A stretch of DNA of 64,000 bases, taken from the NCBI RefSeq assembly GCF_000758625.1, contig NZ_CP009283.1:4599501-4663500 (forward strand). Reading direction: 5' to 3'. Below the pieces are notes generated by a model, which had not been told where the DNA came from, made no database searches, and worked only from the letters and a program-made list of their open reading frames with translations. The position numbers were made by a program, and so were the translations under genes. The stretch is from Paenibacillus sp. FSL R7-0273. GTDB taxonomy: Bacteria > Bacillota > Bacilli > Paenibacillales > Paenibacillaceae. Below are positions 9,473-19,010 of the stretch, piece by piece; positions within the stretch are counted from its first letter, which is position 1, and each line of letters starts with the position of its first letter.

Positions 9473-11482
9473 CTACTCACCCCTTATAATGAATTTTTCT
9501 ACCAGGAACTCCAGCTCATTGGCCATCGCACTAATCTCTTCGGCTGTGGATACAAAATTATTAACCGTAGCTGCCTGCTCCTCTGTTGCGCTGGACACGC
9601 TCTCCGTGCTCTGGACCGACATTTCGGATATCGTCCCCATGGAATCAATCAGCCTGATAATCTGGTCTGAGGTGGCTACCTCATCTCTCGTAATCTCGAG
9701 AATCTCCTGCACGCTTTCTGTTATCTGTTCAACGGATTCAATAATGTGAATAAAGGCATGGTCGGTCTCCTTGACGATCTGCACACCGCTGTCCACTGCT
9801 TCGGAAGCCCCGCTCATCGCCTCCACAGCCTGGCTGATTCTGCCTAGCATATCGGAGACCAGTCCGCTGATCTCTTCCGCCTGACGATGTGTTTCATCTG
9901 ACAGCTTTCTGACTTCACCTGCCACCACATTGAAGCCGCGCCCGTGCTCTCCCGCTCTTGCAGCCTCAATCGCCGCATTCAGCGCAAGCAGGTTCGTCTG
10001 TCCGGCAATGGCATTAATGGTACCAATAATTGTAGACACCTTATCCGACAGTTCGCTTACGGCAAGCAGCTGCTCTCCGGTCTCCCGGGTACTGCTGCTG
10101 ATCGTATCCATAGCCTCAACCGTATTGTTGACACGCGTTCTCCCGGCCTGGGCTGCCTCGTTCGTATCACCCGCATTCCGGGCTGTTGCCGAGGCCTTGC
10201 TCTGGGCAAGCTGCACCAGACTGGACAGCTGGACAAGCACCTGCGAGGCATTCACAACAGAATGGTTATTGTTCTCCGCCCCTGCAGCAATTTCCTGGGT
10301 GCTGGAGCTGATCTCTTCAATTGAGGCACTGATCTCCTCCGAGGATGCCGCCATTTCCTCAGACATTGAGGTCAGCGTCTCTGAGCCGTGCCTTACCTTC
10401 CTGATAATGGCCTCCTGCTTGTCGATCATGACATTAAACGATTCGCTGAGTGCCTGCAGCTCATCTCTTGTATGTATAGCGGTATGTACGGTCAAATCAC
10501 CGTTCCCTGCCAGCGACATTGCTGCCTGCAGCTTCTTGACCGGGGTTATGATATTACGGGTGGTGAAGGCGTACCCCAGCAGCAGTGCGATCACGATAAA
10601 GGATACTACTACCAGCAGTGTTGTTGTACGGATTTCGGACGCCGGCTTCATATACTCATCGTAATTTGCCGTCGTAGCCACCACCCAGCTGCCCGCCGGC
10701 TCAAAGGAGACAAATTTATAGACGCCTTCATATGTATAAAAGCCGTGCGAGGTCTCCCCTTCCTTCATCTGCTGCACAAGCACATTCAGTTCCTTATTAC
10801 CGTTGTCCCCCAGATTCTCCTTAAGCACCTTGTCCGTGTCAGGATGATAGACAATCAGGCCGGTCCGGTCAATCATATAGCCGTACCCGCTCTCCCCGAT
10901 ACGCGTCTCAGCGACCGGTGCGGCTATTTTGTCAAACAGCACGGTCCCGATCAGAACACCGGTAATATTGCCGTTCTGGCGCAGCGGCCGGGCTACAGCC
11001 ACAATGTTCTGGTTGCTGTCCTTGGATACGATTACTCCGCTGGCTGCCTTTTCGCCTGCCAGTGCCTGCTTAAAATATTCCCGGTCCTGCACACTCAGCT
11101 CCGGTGTCTGTGAGCTGCTCGTTAGCAGAACCTTGCCGTTCACATCTGCAATGACCAGCGATTCCATCAGTACAGCATTATCCTGCTGAATGCCTGACAG
11201 ATAGGAGAAAGCTGCCTGTTTTGCATTCTGGCCTGACGGATTACCGGCAAAGGCAGCCAGTGAATCATTACGGCTGGCAACATCCAGGAAATTCCCTGCA
11301 GCTGTAAGCTCAGTTCCAACCGCCTTGGCGGCTGAGCTTGTCGTCCCTTTAAGCTCCTCTTCAATCGTTGTCTGCAGGGCAGTTGAAGCCAGATTATAGG
11401 AAACAACCCCGGAAATAATCAGCGGGATACTGATGATCAGGAACAACAGGATGCTCATTTTTACTTTGATACTTAACTTCAC
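9473..11482 (-). CDS. Methyl-accepting chemotaxis protein with dCache-type sensor
   Basis: A 669-residue transmembrane chemoreceptor. TM1 lies near residues 9-30; the extracellular dCache-like domain spans about 31-280 ([37 protein letters not shown]). TM2 is near 285-307, followed by HAMP and the cytoplasmic coiled coil. The highly conserved tip is [20 protein letters not shown]. The start is GTG at 11482 with AAGGGGAG upstream. It sits between an RsbW-like kinase gene (51 bp upstream) and a STAS gene, an unusual position for a chemoreceptor. No cheA or cheW is present in the window. The ligand is unknown. Confidence 0.95.
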   Translation of the reverse strand: MKLSIKVKMSILLFLIISIPLIISGVVSYNLASTALQTTIEEELKGTTSSAAKAVGTELTAAGNFLDVASRNDSLAAFAGNPSGQNAKQAAFSYLSGIQQDNAVLMESLVIADVNGKVLLTSSSQTPELSVQDREYFKQALAGEKAASGVIVSKDSNQNIVAVARPLRQNGNITGVLIGTVLFDKIAAPVAETRIGESGYGYMIDRTGLIVYHPDTDKVLKENLGDNGNKELNVLVQQMKEGETSHGFYTYEGVYKFVSFEPAGSWVVATTANYDEYMKPASEIRTTTLLVVVSFIVIALLLGYAFTTRNIITPVKKLQAAMSLAGNGDLTVHTAIHTRDELQALSESFNVMIDKQEAIIRKVRHGSETLTSMSEEMAASSEEISASIEEISSSTQEIAAGAENNNHSVVNASQVLVQLSSLVQLAQSKASATARNAGDTNEAAQAGRTRVNNTVEAMDTISSSTRETGEQLLAVSELSDKVSTIIGTINAIAGQTNLLALNAAIEAARAGEHGRGFNVVAGEVRKLSDETHRQAEEISGLVSDMLGRISQAVEAMSGASEAVDSGVQIVKETDHAFIHIIESVEQITESVQEILEITRDEVATSDQIIRLIDSMGTISEMSVQSTESVSSATEEQAATVNNFVSTAEEISAMANELEFLVEKFIIRGE

Positions 11483-11533
11483 TACATTCTCCCCTTTTCA
11501 GTCACAACAGACACTCTTCACACAGCGGCCGTT

Positions 11534-11926
11534 TCAATGCGTGCACACGCTTTTGTTAATAAACATTGTGTTATGGATCAGCTCGGCGCTGTCCGAGAAG
11601 CAGCGGATCAGATACAGGCCTCTTCCGCCATCCTCCAGGAGCTCATCATCACCGATTCTATCCGGGATGACCAGCTCATGCCCGCCGTTCCCGGCATCCT
11701 GAATTTGCAGGTTAAGCAGGTCTCCATCCAGCATATAGCGGATAGTGATCGGCTTGGTACAGTCACTCAGATTACCGTGATAATAGGCATTCGTGACTGC
11801 CTCCATCAGAATTAGCCGGATATCAAACGCGTACTGCTCCAGAGCAAGCTCCTCAATGATGCCTTCAATAATATTCAGGTGGTGTCCAAGACCCCAGAAC
11901 CTCACTTCTTTATGTACAGTATCCAT
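11534..11926 (-). CDS. RsbW/SpoIIAB-like ATP-binding anti-sigma kinase
   Basis: A 130-residue GHKL ATPase domain standing alone, as in RsbW and SpoIIAB. The N-box is EAVTNAYYHGN, the G1-like segment DAGNGGHELVIPD and the G2-like segment GGRGLYLIRCF. Such proteins are Ser/Thr kinases that switch partner between a target (often a sigma factor) and a STAS antagonist. AAGGAAGTG precedes the ATG at 11926, and the phosphatase stop is 15 bp upstream. No sigma factor is encoded next to it, so the target must lie elsewhere or be something other than a sigma factor. Confidence 0.88.
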   Translation of the reverse strand: MDTVHKEVRFWGLGHHLNIIEGIIEELALEQYAFDIRLILMEAVTNAYYHGNLSDCTKPITIRYMLDGDLLNLQIQDAGNGGHELVIPDRIGDDELLEDGGRGLYLIRCFSDSAELIHNTMFINKSVCTH

Positions 11927-11941
11927 AATTCACTTCCTTGC

Positions 11942-13366
11942 TCAAGTAATAAGCAGATTCAGCCAGGTACAGTCATCCTGCAGCACTGAGCCTGTCAGCC
12001 TGCCGTGCAAGTACCCATATTCCCGGCAGAGCTCGCTTCCGTCAAACAGCAGCTCCATACCGTCACTATAAAAGCAGAAGCGGTCTCCGGTCTGAAAGCA
12101 CAGCGATTTCTGTTCGAATTCACTGCTGCTGAACATCCCCAGCGGAGTGCCCTTAACAGTGATCTTCATCCCGTCTCCCCCGGAAGGCACGTACATGAAC
12201 TCGTTGATCCCTGCCCCGGCCGCTTTCAATACACCTTTGCCAAAATCAAGATGAAAGCAGCAGCCGGCGATATAATCCTCACCCATGTGCTCTATAGCCT
12301 TGCGGTTCAGATCCTGCAGAATACGTTCCGGCTCCCGGCCGCTGTGCAGACTGTCCATAAACATAACTCGCAGGGCGGAAATGCTCAGTGCCGCAGAAAT
12401 GCCTTTGCCCGCCACATCCCCGATAATACCGAGCACTTCAGCTTCATTGATCCGGTGAAAAATAAAAAAGTCGCCGCTGAGCGTATTCGCCGGTATATAC
12501 AGCTTATCCAGAACCGCCTTGTCTTCCAGGGGAAACCCGACGGCGTGACGCTGCTCCTGAAGCCGGATCGCACGTTCCAGCTCCTTTTTCTTCTGCGTAA
12601 TATCGCGGCACACCAGCTGCAGCGCCGAGGTATCATTGTAGCTGATCGGCACGCCGGAAATATCCAGATCATAGATCCGCCGGTCGCTGCGCCGGATATA
12701 GCGCTGTTCAATCCGGAAGCTGTCCTTTATACCCGTCATTGCCTTTAGCTTGTTGTATTCCGAGCTGCTGAGCGGCTCTTCGATGAAGAAATCATCAATG
12801 CCTTTGCCGAGCAGCTCGGCCTTCGGCAGGCCGAACAGCTTCTCAGTCCGCTGGTTGGCGAACAGAATAGTCCCGCCGCTGTATACCAGAATCGCCTCGG
12901 GACACAGCTCAACCAAATCCCTGTATCGCTCCTCACTCTCCCGCAGCCGCTTCTCTGAGATCATCCGTTCACTGATATCATGGATGACTGTATACACACA
13001 GCTGCGGCCAAGAATATTCATAGCTCCGGTATGAATCTCTACATCGGTCAGCCTTCCGGAGGCCAGGCGGTGTCTGGCCAGGAATACCTGATTTCCCCGG
13101 TATACCCCTCCGGGCAGGGCACTGCCTAGAAAGGTTCCGGCATCCGGCTCCGCACTCAAATCTGAAATCAGGAGCTTGCGGAAATCACGCAGCCGGTAGC
13201 CGTAAAATTGGCAGGCAGCACGGTTCGCATCCACGATACTGCCGTCAGCGGGGTCAATCATCAGGGTAATCAGATGGTTGTTTTCGTAAATACAGCCGTA
13301 ATGATCCATACACTGGGCTGCGCTGGGCGCTTCCAGCTGATTCTTGCAATTCTTGTCTGTTGCCAT
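11942..13366 (-). CDS. PAS-PAS-SpoIIE-type PP2C phosphatase
   Basis: A 474-residue soluble sensor phosphatase. Two PAS domains (about 35-140 and 150-265; VDANRAACQFYGY, LFANQRTEKLFGL) precede a SpoIIE/PP2C domain (about 285-470) whose metal-binding motifs SGDFF, IGDVAGKG, YSDG and C-terminal DDCT are all present. The start is the ATG at 13366, 7 bases after GAGGA; the frame extends to 13402 without a better site. First gene of the phosphatase, kinase, chemoreceptor, STAS operon. It presumably dephosphorylates the STAS protein in response to a PAS-sensed cytosolic signal. Confidence 0.92.
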   Translation of the reverse strand: MATDKNCKNQLEAPSAAQCMDHYGCIYENNHLITLMIDPADGSIVDANRAACQFYGYRLRDFRKLLISDLSAEPDAGTFLGSALPGGVYRGNQVFLARHRLASGRLTDVEIHTGAMNILGRSCVYTVIHDISERMISEKRLRESEERYRDLVELCPEAILVYSGGTILFANQRTEKLFGLPKAELLGKGIDDFFIEEPLSSSEYNKLKAMTGIKDSFRIEQRYIRRSDRRIYDLDISGVPISYNDTSALQLVCRDITQKKKELERAIRLQEQRHAVGFPLEDKAVLDKLYIPANTLSGDFFIFHRINEAEVLGIIGDVAGKGISAALSISALRVMFMDSLHSGREPERILQDLNRKAIEHMGEDYIAGCCFHLDFGKGVLKAAGAGINEFMYVPSGGDGMKITVKGTPLGMFSSSEFEQKSLCFQTGDRFCFYSDGMELLFDGSELCREYGYLHGRLTGSVLQDDCTWLNLLIT

Positions 13367-13483
13367 GAAGTGATCCTCTATTCCATTCGGCATTAAATTC
13401 ATATCATTATATACATTCCCGCGTCAGGTTTACCGTGAATTTCGACACATTTAGCCAAATAAGGAGAAATGGCATGAAACAGA

Positions 13484-13529
13484 ATAAACCCGGCCGGTAT
13501 CATGCAAGCATGATACCGGCCGGGTTTAT
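13484..13529 (-). terminator. 22-bp perfect hairpin downstream of map
   Basis: Arms 13484-13505 and 13508-13529 are perfectly complementary (core AACCCGGCCGGTATCATGC) with only two bases between them. It lies 12 bp after the map stop. On the minus strand it is followed by TTCTGTTTC, a weak T tract, so it is probably the map terminator. Confidence 0.65.
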
Positions 13530-13540
13530 AGAGGTTTATT

Positions 13541-14287
13541 TTACAGCTGAGTAAGGAGGATTGTTCCTTCCGGCGTAATCGCCAGCGTATGCTCATACTG
13601 AGCGGACAGCCCGCCGTCTATGGTCCGGGCAGTCCAACCGTCTGCGTCAGTCTTTGTCCGGTAGCTTCCTGTATTCAGCATGGGCTCGATCGTGAACACC
13701 ATGCCCTCCTTCAGGCGCGGGCCTTTACCTGCAGGACCGTAGGAAGGGACATCCGGCTTTTCATGCATCTCCGAGCCGATGCCATGGCCGATGAAATCAC
13801 GCACCACCGAGAAGCCGTTCGACTCCGCGTAGGTCTGGATCGCATGGGCAACATCCCCGACGCGGTTGCCGGCAACGGCCTGCTCGATGCCTTTGAACAT
13901 GGACTCTTTGGTTATATCGAGCAGCTTCTGCGCCTGCTCGCTGATATTGCCTACTCCGTAGGACCAGGCAGAGTCTGCGAGCCAGCCGTTCAGGTTAACC
14001 ACCATATCAATGGTTACAATATCTCCCTCTTTGAGCGGCTCCTTCTTAGGGAAGCCGTGGCAGATGACATCATTTACCGAGGCGCAGGTTGCGTATGGAT
14101 ATCCGTGGTAGCCCTTTTGCTCCGGAGTGGCCCCCTGGGACAGAATAAATTTCTCGGCAAATTCGTCAATCTCCCAGGTTGTGATACCCGGCTGTATAAT
14201 TCCGGCAATCTGCCGGTGGCATTCGGCCAATATTTTGCCGGCTGCCCGCATTTTTCCGATTTCTTCCATCGATTTCATTATAATCAT
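13541..14287 (-). CDS. map: Type I methionine aminopeptidase
   Basis: A 248-residue enzyme that removes the initiator methionine from nascent proteins. The five metal ligands are recognisable: Asp in TIDMVVNLNGW, Asp in LADSAWSYGVG, His in GHGIGSEMHE, Glu in FTIEPML and Glu in YEHTLAITPEG; HGYPYATCASVNDVICHG contains the substrate-site His. The ATG at 14287 follows AGAGGCG; the 12 upstream in-frame codons lack support. This copy stands alone, not in the usual ribosomal-protein cluster, so it may be a second paralogue, as in B. subtilis, which has map and yflG. Confidence 0.95.
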   Translation of the reverse strand: MIIMKSMEEIGKMRAAGKILAECHRQIAGIIQPGITTWEIDEFAEKFILSQGATPEQKGYHGYPYATCASVNDVICHGFPKKEPLKEGDIVTIDMVVNLNGWLADSAWSYGVGNISEQAQKLLDITKESMFKGIEQAVAGNRVGDVAHAIQTYAESNGFSVVRDFIGHGIGSEMHEKPDVPSYGPAGKGPRLKEGMVFTIEPMLNTGSYRTKTDADGWTARTIDGGLSAQYEHTLAITPEGTILLTQL

Positions 14288-14475
14288 CTGATTCGCCTCT
14301 TCTGTACAGAACACATTACTCACTATAATGGCTCTTATAAATATTTTTGTTGCTTCTATATATTATGTAAGAAAACCGCCGAAAATCCAAATTCATTTTG
14401 CGCTTAGTAGCAATCTTGCCTTTTTTTCATAAAATAAGTCTGTGTAGGGAGGTAAGGAGGGATTGTTAGAATTGC

Positions 14476-15540
14476 ATGATTAAGAAGAACAGGCACCGGC
14501 TTAAAAACTCCAGTAAAACCGTTCGGCTGCATCCCAAAACCAGAATGCTCATCGCCAAAACGGTAGTCCGCGCGCTCAAAGATATGAACAACCAGCAACC
14601 TGAAGTCCCTGGCAGTCTTCCGCAGATATCAGGCATCATGGAACATAAGCAAATCCGGATACTCATGGTATCCTCTATGACTGGGGAGTCCTTGTGGCAG
14701 GCAGAACAAATGATTGCCGAGCAGTTCAGGCTGCTGGTGAAGGAATTGGTCGCCATCAAGGCTTTTCAGAGCTTTTCGTCCGCGCTTAACCAGCTTAATC
14801 CTGATCTGCTGCTGGTCGTAGGGAATGCGGAGCCTTTTTCTGATAGCGATCTCGAGGTCATCCGCAAGGCGGCTTCGAAAAAAGCGATCTGGCTGGCCGA
14901 CGGCCCGTTTACAAGTGAATCCACAGCACGAATGGCAGCATTGTTCGATTATGTATTTACGCAAAATACCCTACACATTCCCTTTTACCAGCATTCCGGC
15001 TGCAAACAAGTGTATTATCTTCCCTTTGCCGCCGACCGCAGTCTCTACTCTCCGGGACCGGTAAAGGAAGAATACAGATCAGACCTGTTGCTGCTTGGCG
15101 ATGCCAGGGCTGCCGGCAAAGAATATGCGGAGAAAATCAAGCATGTGTTCAATATAAAAAAAACAGCGGCTGCCGGCACAGGCTGGGAGGAATACCCCGG
15201 ACTTCAGGTGCTGCCGGAGGGTGCTGAGCTTCAGGATTATTATAATGGCGCCGAGCTGATTATCCATTGGGGCGGTCCGCCTGGCAGGGCACTCGACATT
15301 GCCGCCTGCGGGGCGTTCCAGTTGGCCGAGGCACATCCTAATATTTATCAGCACATGAATCCGGGTGAAGACATCATCACCTTTCATACGGCCGACGAGC
15401 TGCTGGAGAAGCTGCACCATTACACCAGTCATGTAGATGCCAAAAGAGCGGTGGCAAGCCGCGCATTATGGAAAAGCACTTATGATTACTCTTTTCTGCA
15501 GATGGCCGACAAGCTGATTTATACCGTTTTCCACCGCTGA
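14476..15540 (+). CDS. CgeB-like glycosyltransferase
   Basis: A 354-residue protein. The N-terminal half is Rossmann-like (RILMVSSMTGESLW, PDLLLVVGNAEPF) and the C-terminal half resembles the CgeB / Glyco_trans_1_2 domain, with ELIIHWGGPPGRALDIAACGAFQLAE matching the sugar-nucleotide binding region, where an acidic residue follows an ACGA motif. In B. subtilis CgeB acts late in spore crust maturation; related proteins modify surface polysaccharides or proteins. The ATG at 14476 lies 15 bases after AAGGAGG, and a stop codon in frame at 14467 excludes a longer form. A basic N-terminus (MIKKNRHRLKNSSK) is notable. It is followed by a WbsX-like gene on the same strand. Confidence 0.8.
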   Translation: MIKKNRHRLKNSSKTVRLHPKTRMLIAKTVVRALKDMNNQQPEVPGSLPQISGIMEHKQIRILMVSSMTGESLWQAEQMIAEQFRLLVKELVAIKAFQSFSSALNQLNPDLLLVVGNAEPFSDSDLEVIRKAASKKAIWLADGPFTSESTARMAALFDYVFTQNTLHIPFYQHSGCKQVYYLPFAADRSLYSPGPVKEEYRSDLLLLGDARAAGKEYAEKIKHVFNIKKTAAAGTGWEEYPGLQVLPEGAELQDYYNGAELIIHWGGPPGRALDIAACGAFQLAEAHPNIYQHMNPGEDIITFHTADELLEKLHHYTSHVDAKRAVASRALWKSTYDYSFLQMADKLIYTVFHR

Positions 15541-15611
15541 ATCAGCCCCCTTCCCGCAGCTTGAACGTCAGCCGGGAACTTTCGCCGCAGAAGAAGCAGG
15601 AGGTATATCTG

Positions 15612-16691
15612 TTGAAGCTGATCGCTTTTTTATTGCCGCAATTTCACCGTATCCCCGAGAATGACCAGTGGTGGGGTGAAGGATTTACGGAATGGACCAA
15701 CACCCGGAAGGCGGTTCCGCTGTATTCTGGCCACCAGCAGCCCAAAGAGCCTTTTGAGCAGTACTATTATGATCTGACCGATGCTGCTGCCCGAAACTGG
15801 CAGGCAGAGGTTGCACGTGCCTACGGAATATACGGGTTCTGCTATTATCATTACTGGTTCAAGGGCAAGCCGCTGCTTGAGCGTCCCTTCAGACAGGTCC
15901 TGACCTCCGGCGAGCCGCAGTTTCCGTTCTGCCTGTCCTGGGCCAATGAATCCTGGACACGCAAATGGGACGGCGGCGATCAGGAGCTGCTGATCCGGCA
16001 GGATTATGGTGATGAAGAGGACTGGGAAATTCACTTTTATGAGCTGCTGAACGCTTTCCGGGATGAACGCTATATCCGGATCGGCAATAAGCCGGTGTTC
16101 ATCCTTTACAGACCGGGGATCATCCCCCGGTGTGAAGAGATGCTGAAGCTGTGGAACAAGCTGGCGCTTCAGAACGGGCTGGACGGCATCTACTTTGTAA
16201 GAACACTCGGCGGCTTCGAGATCCCCGGCCAGAACGGGTTCGATGCGAGTGTGGAGTTCGAACCCCATTACACCTTTGCCCATGGTGACACACAGCGTCT
16301 CTGGCACTACATGAATATCGATGGTCGTGAGCATCTGGTATTTGATTATGATCAGGCGTGGCTGTCGATCCTGAACCGCTCCCATCACAGAAACGGTGAA
16401 CAAATCTTTCCCGGAGCTTACGTCAACTGGGATAATACACCGCGTCTGGGTGAACGGGGCCAGAGCGCCATCGGTGCCTCCCCGCGTAAGTTCGGCTGGT
16501 ATCTTGCCAAGCAGATCGAGCGGGCCAAACATCTGTATCAGAGCGAATTCCTGTTTATCAACGCCTGGAACGAATGGGGCGAGGGGGCTTTTCTTGAGCC
16601 TGACCAGAAGCATCAGTTCCGTTATCTGGAGGAGGTCAGGAAGGCGCTGGAGCAGGCAGGAGCTTTTCCTGCCGGGAATATCAAGACTTAG
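15612..16691 (+). CDS. WbsX-like (glycoside hydrolase 99-like) protein
   Basis: A 359-residue protein. Its start, KLIAFLLPQFHRIPENDQWW, and the following GFTEWTN, GFCYYHYWF, FPFCLSWANESWTRKWDG and NAWNEWGEG motifs are diagnostic of the WbsX / GH99-like family found in O-antigen and surface polysaccharide clusters. The family is predicted to act on glycans; the reaction is not established. The frame is open to 15561, but AGGAGG is 8 bases before a TTG at 15612, and starting there restores the family's usual N-terminus. It is 71 bp after the CgeB-like gene and probably co-transcribed. Its stop overlaps the stop of the convergent repeat-protein gene by four bases. Confidence 0.88.
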   Translation: MKLIAFLLPQFHRIPENDQWWGEGFTEWTNTRKAVPLYSGHQQPKEPFEQYYYDLTDAAARNWQAEVARAYGIYGFCYYHYWFKGKPLLERPFRQVLTSGEPQFPFCLSWANESWTRKWDGGDQELLIRQDYGDEEDWEIHFYELLNAFRDERYIRIGNKPVFILYRPGIIPRCEEMLKLWNKLALQNGLDGIYFVRTLGGFEIPGQNGFDASVEFEPHYTFAHGDTQRLWHYMNIDGREHLVFDYDQAWLSILNRSHHRNGEQIFPGAYVNWDNTPRLGERGQSAIGASPRKFGWYLAKQIERAKHLYQSEFLFINAWNEWGEGAFLEPDQKHQFRYLEEVRKALEQAGAFPAGNIKT

Positions 16692-17086
16692 GCCAGCTGG
16701 ATGGCAAGGCTGGGCGTACCGCTGCTGACATCAATGAACAGCACATAATCAAGGCCATCCGTGCCCTTTAACATTAGTCCGGGCTGGGAAACTGCCCCTG
16801 TTGCATAGAATCTGATCTGCTGCAGGCTTGCGCCTCCGGCGGGCAGCACCGGCTGGTTGCTTGCCCCTACGCGGTAGTTTGCCCAGAGGCTGCCCCCGGC
16901 ATCTACATCTGTGCCTGTTACAAGGCTATTAACGATAGACTGGTTGCCGTTAACCTGCAGATCTCCCGTAATTGTCTGGCTGCCATTTACATTCAGATGC
17001 TGGGCTATCGTCTCATTTCCGTTCACCTGAAGGTCCTGCTGTATGGTCTGGCTACCGGTAACCAAGACGTTGTCAAAGGTTGGCAT
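16688..17086 (-). CDS. Small protein with four 12-residue repeats (possible surface fibre)
   Basis: A 132-residue protein of unknown family. Residues 9-56 are four tandem 12-residue units of the form V-(N/T)-G-(S/N)-(Q/E)-(T/S)-I-x3-L-x, for example VNGSQTITGDLQ. This suggests stacked beta rungs. The C-terminal half (about 60-132) is a separate domain rich in Gly and hydrophobics ending SGTPSLAIQLA. There is no signal peptide or TM segment. The likely start is the ATG at 17086 behind AAAGGG; two other in-frame ATGs lie upstream. Stop codons overlap with the WbsX-like gene. A role as a spore or cell surface protein glycosylated by the neighbours is a guess from context only. Confidence 0.7.
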   Translation of the reverse strand: MPTFDNVLVTGSQTIQQDLQVNGNETIAQHLNVNGSQTITGDLQVNGNQSIVNSLVTGTDVDAGGSLWANYRVGASNQPVLPAGGASLQQIRFYATGAVSQPGLMLKGTDGLDYVLFIDVSSGTPSLAIQLA

Positions 17087-17198
17087 AGCTATCATCCCTT
17101 TCAATTGTGTTGCTATATTATATGTGACTTTTGGAAGATGGCTATAGTACAACCATACAGATTTGCTGGCTTTCCGTTCCGGGCAGGGTTAAAGGACA

Positions 17199-17237
17199 CA
17201 AAAAGAACCTGATTCTCCTGATGAGGAGAACAGGTTC
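17199..17237 (-). terminator. Terminator after cysI
   Basis: GAACCTG/CAGGTTC (17205-17211 with 17231-17237) encloses TTCTCCT/AGGAGAA. Read on the minus strand it ends in TTTTTG. Confidence 0.75.
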
Positions 17238-17252
17238 CTGTTCTTTATAAGG

Positions 17253-19001
17253 TTAAGCGTGGAAGTTAAGGCCCGAGGTTACAGCAGAGACATATCCGCT
17301 GCGGATGACAAAATCCCCGAAATGCTCACCGCTGACCCGTTCGCTGGCATAGCGGTACAGCATTGGCTCCAGTGTCTCCACAATTTCCTGCTCACCGATG
17401 TTTTCTTTATACAGCTTGTTCAGCCGGTCACCGCTAAACCCGGCGCCCAGATACATGTTGTATTTACCGGGAGATTTGCCGATGAAGGAAATCTCGCCGA
17501 GCGCCGGGCGGGCGCACCCGTTCGGGCAGCCGGTCATCCGGATGACGATCTCCTCGTCCCTGAGGCCGGCCTTATCAATAATCGGCTCCAGCTTATCAAG
17601 CAGCTGTGGAAGATAGCGCTCAGCCTCCGCCATCGCCAGACCGCAGGTCGGCAGGGCCACACAGGACATGGCGCTGCGCCGCAGAGCAGAATGATGCGCA
17701 CCGTCAGTCAGGCCGTACTGCTTGGCAAGCTCAGTGATTTTGCGCTTCTTTGCGCTGCTCACACCGCCGATAATCAGATTCTGGTTCGGGGTAAGCCGGA
17801 AATCACCGGTGTGGATTTTGGCAATCTCACGCAGTCCGGTCATCAGCTGATACCCTTCCTCGTCCTGAATGCGTCCGCTCTGGATGTAGAGAGTCAGGTT
17901 CCATTTACCGTCATAGCCTTTAACCCAGCCGTACCGGTCACCGTTGTGGTCAAAATGGTATTCCCGTGCTGCTTCAAGCTCCCAGCCCAGCCGCTTCTGC
18001 AGCTCGCCTTTGAACCATTCCAGCCCGTGGCGGTCGATCGTATATTTGAACCGGGCGTTCTTGCGGACCGAACGGTTGCCGTAGTCCCGCTGGATGGTCA
18101 CCGTCTTCTCAGCGAGATCAATCATCTGATCCGGCCGGACGAAGCCGATTACCCGTCCGAGCTGCGGATACGTGCTGGTATCGCCGTGAGTCATCCCCAT
18201 TCCGCCGCCAACCGATACATTAAAGCCGGCGAGCCTGCCGTCTTCAAGGATAGCGATGAAGCCCAGATCCTGGGAGAATACATCAACGTCATTGGATGGC
18301 GGTACCGCTAGACCGATCTTGAATTTGCGGGGCAGATATACCGGACCGTAGATCGGTTCGACCTCTACATCCGCTTTGCTGTCGACAACCTTCTCGCCGT
18401 CCAGCCAGATTTCGTGGTAGGCCGGAGTGCGCGGAGCAAGATGATCGCTGATTTTGCGGGCCCAGTCATAGACCTCGGAATGAACCTCAGACTGGTAAGG
18501 GTTCGGGCTGCTCATGACGTTGCGGTTGACGTCACCGCAGGCCGCCAATGTGGTCATTAGGGTATCGTTAATGGTCCTGATCGTTTTTTTGAGATTCCAT
18601 TTAAGCACGCCGTGCATTTGAAAAGCCTGTCTGGTCGTCAAACGCAGAGTACCGTTTCCGTATTTGTGGGCCAGCTCATCCATTACAAGCCATTGCGCCG
18701 CCGAGGCTACGCCCCCCGGAGCAACTACGCGCAGCATGAACTGAAAGGCAGGCTCCAGCTTGGAGCGTTCACGCTCATTGCGCAAATCGCGGTCATCCTG
18801 CATGTAGCTGCCGTGGAATTTGAGCAGCCGGTTGTCGTCCTCAGGCAGACCGCCTGTTACCGGATTGCGCAGCGTCGCTTCGAGGGCGCCGCGCAGATAA
18901 TTGCTTTCCAGCTTAATATGTTCAACATCACTTGGCGGTCCGCCGATCGGCTTCACCGCTGATTCATTATTTGACACTATAATCTTCTCCTTCCGGGCCA
19001 T
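17253..19001 (-). CDS. cysI: Sulfite reductase [NADPH] hemoprotein beta-component
   Basis: A 582-residue siroheme and 4Fe-4S subunit that reduces sulfite to sulfide in cysteine biosynthesis. The Cys ligands of the coupled cluster are visible in [19 protein letters not shown] (C-x5-C) and [10 protein letters not shown] (C-x3-C). Substrate and siroheme-binding arginines occur in [12 protein letters not shown], and [11 protein letters not shown] is typical. It starts 9 bp after the cysJ stop, with AAGGA ahead of the ATG. This is the second gene of a cysJI operon like that of B. subtilis; the length is normal. Confidence 0.97.
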   Translation of the reverse strand: MARKEKIIVSNNESAVKPIGGPPSDVEHIKLESNYLRGALEATLRNPVTGGLPEDDNRLLKFHGSYMQDDRDLRNERERSKLEPAFQFMLRVVAPGGVASAAQWLVMDELAHKYGNGTLRLTTRQAFQMHGVLKWNLKKTIRTINDTLMTTLAACGDVNRNVMSSPNPYQSEVHSEVYDWARKISDHLAPRTPAYHEIWLDGEKVVDSKADVEVEPIYGPVYLPRKFKIGLAVPPSNDVDVFSQDLGFIAILEDGRLAGFNVSVGGGMGMTHGDTSTYPQLGRVIGFVRPDQMIDLAEKTVTIQRDYGNRSVRKNARFKYTIDRHGLEWFKGELQKRLGWELEAAREYHFDHNGDRYGWVKGYDGKWNLTLYIQSGRIQDEEGYQLMTGLREIAKIHTGDFRLTPNQNLIIGGVSSAKKRKITELAKQYGLTDGAHHSALRRSAMSCVALPTCGLAMAEAERYLPQLLDKLEPIIDKAGLRDEEIVIRMTGCPNGCARPALGEISFIGKSPGKYNMYLGAGFSGDRLNKLYKENIGEQEIVETLEPMLYRYASERVSGEHFGDFVIRSGYVSAVTSGLNFHA

Positions 19002-19010
19002 CCGCTGTCC

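Noticed and set aside
9930..10664. Long plus-strand frame opposite the chemoreceptor
   Set aside because: Antisense shadow; Ser-rich translation mirrors the coiled-coil codons of the receptor.
13541..14287. map as part of a ribosomal protein cluster
   Set aside because: The neighbours are a PP2C operon and surface-glycan genes; no infA, adk or ribosomal genes are present.
17259..18311. Long plus-strand frame opposite cysI
   Set aside because: Antisense shadow of a highly conserved gene produced by GC-rich third positions; no ribosome site or domain.
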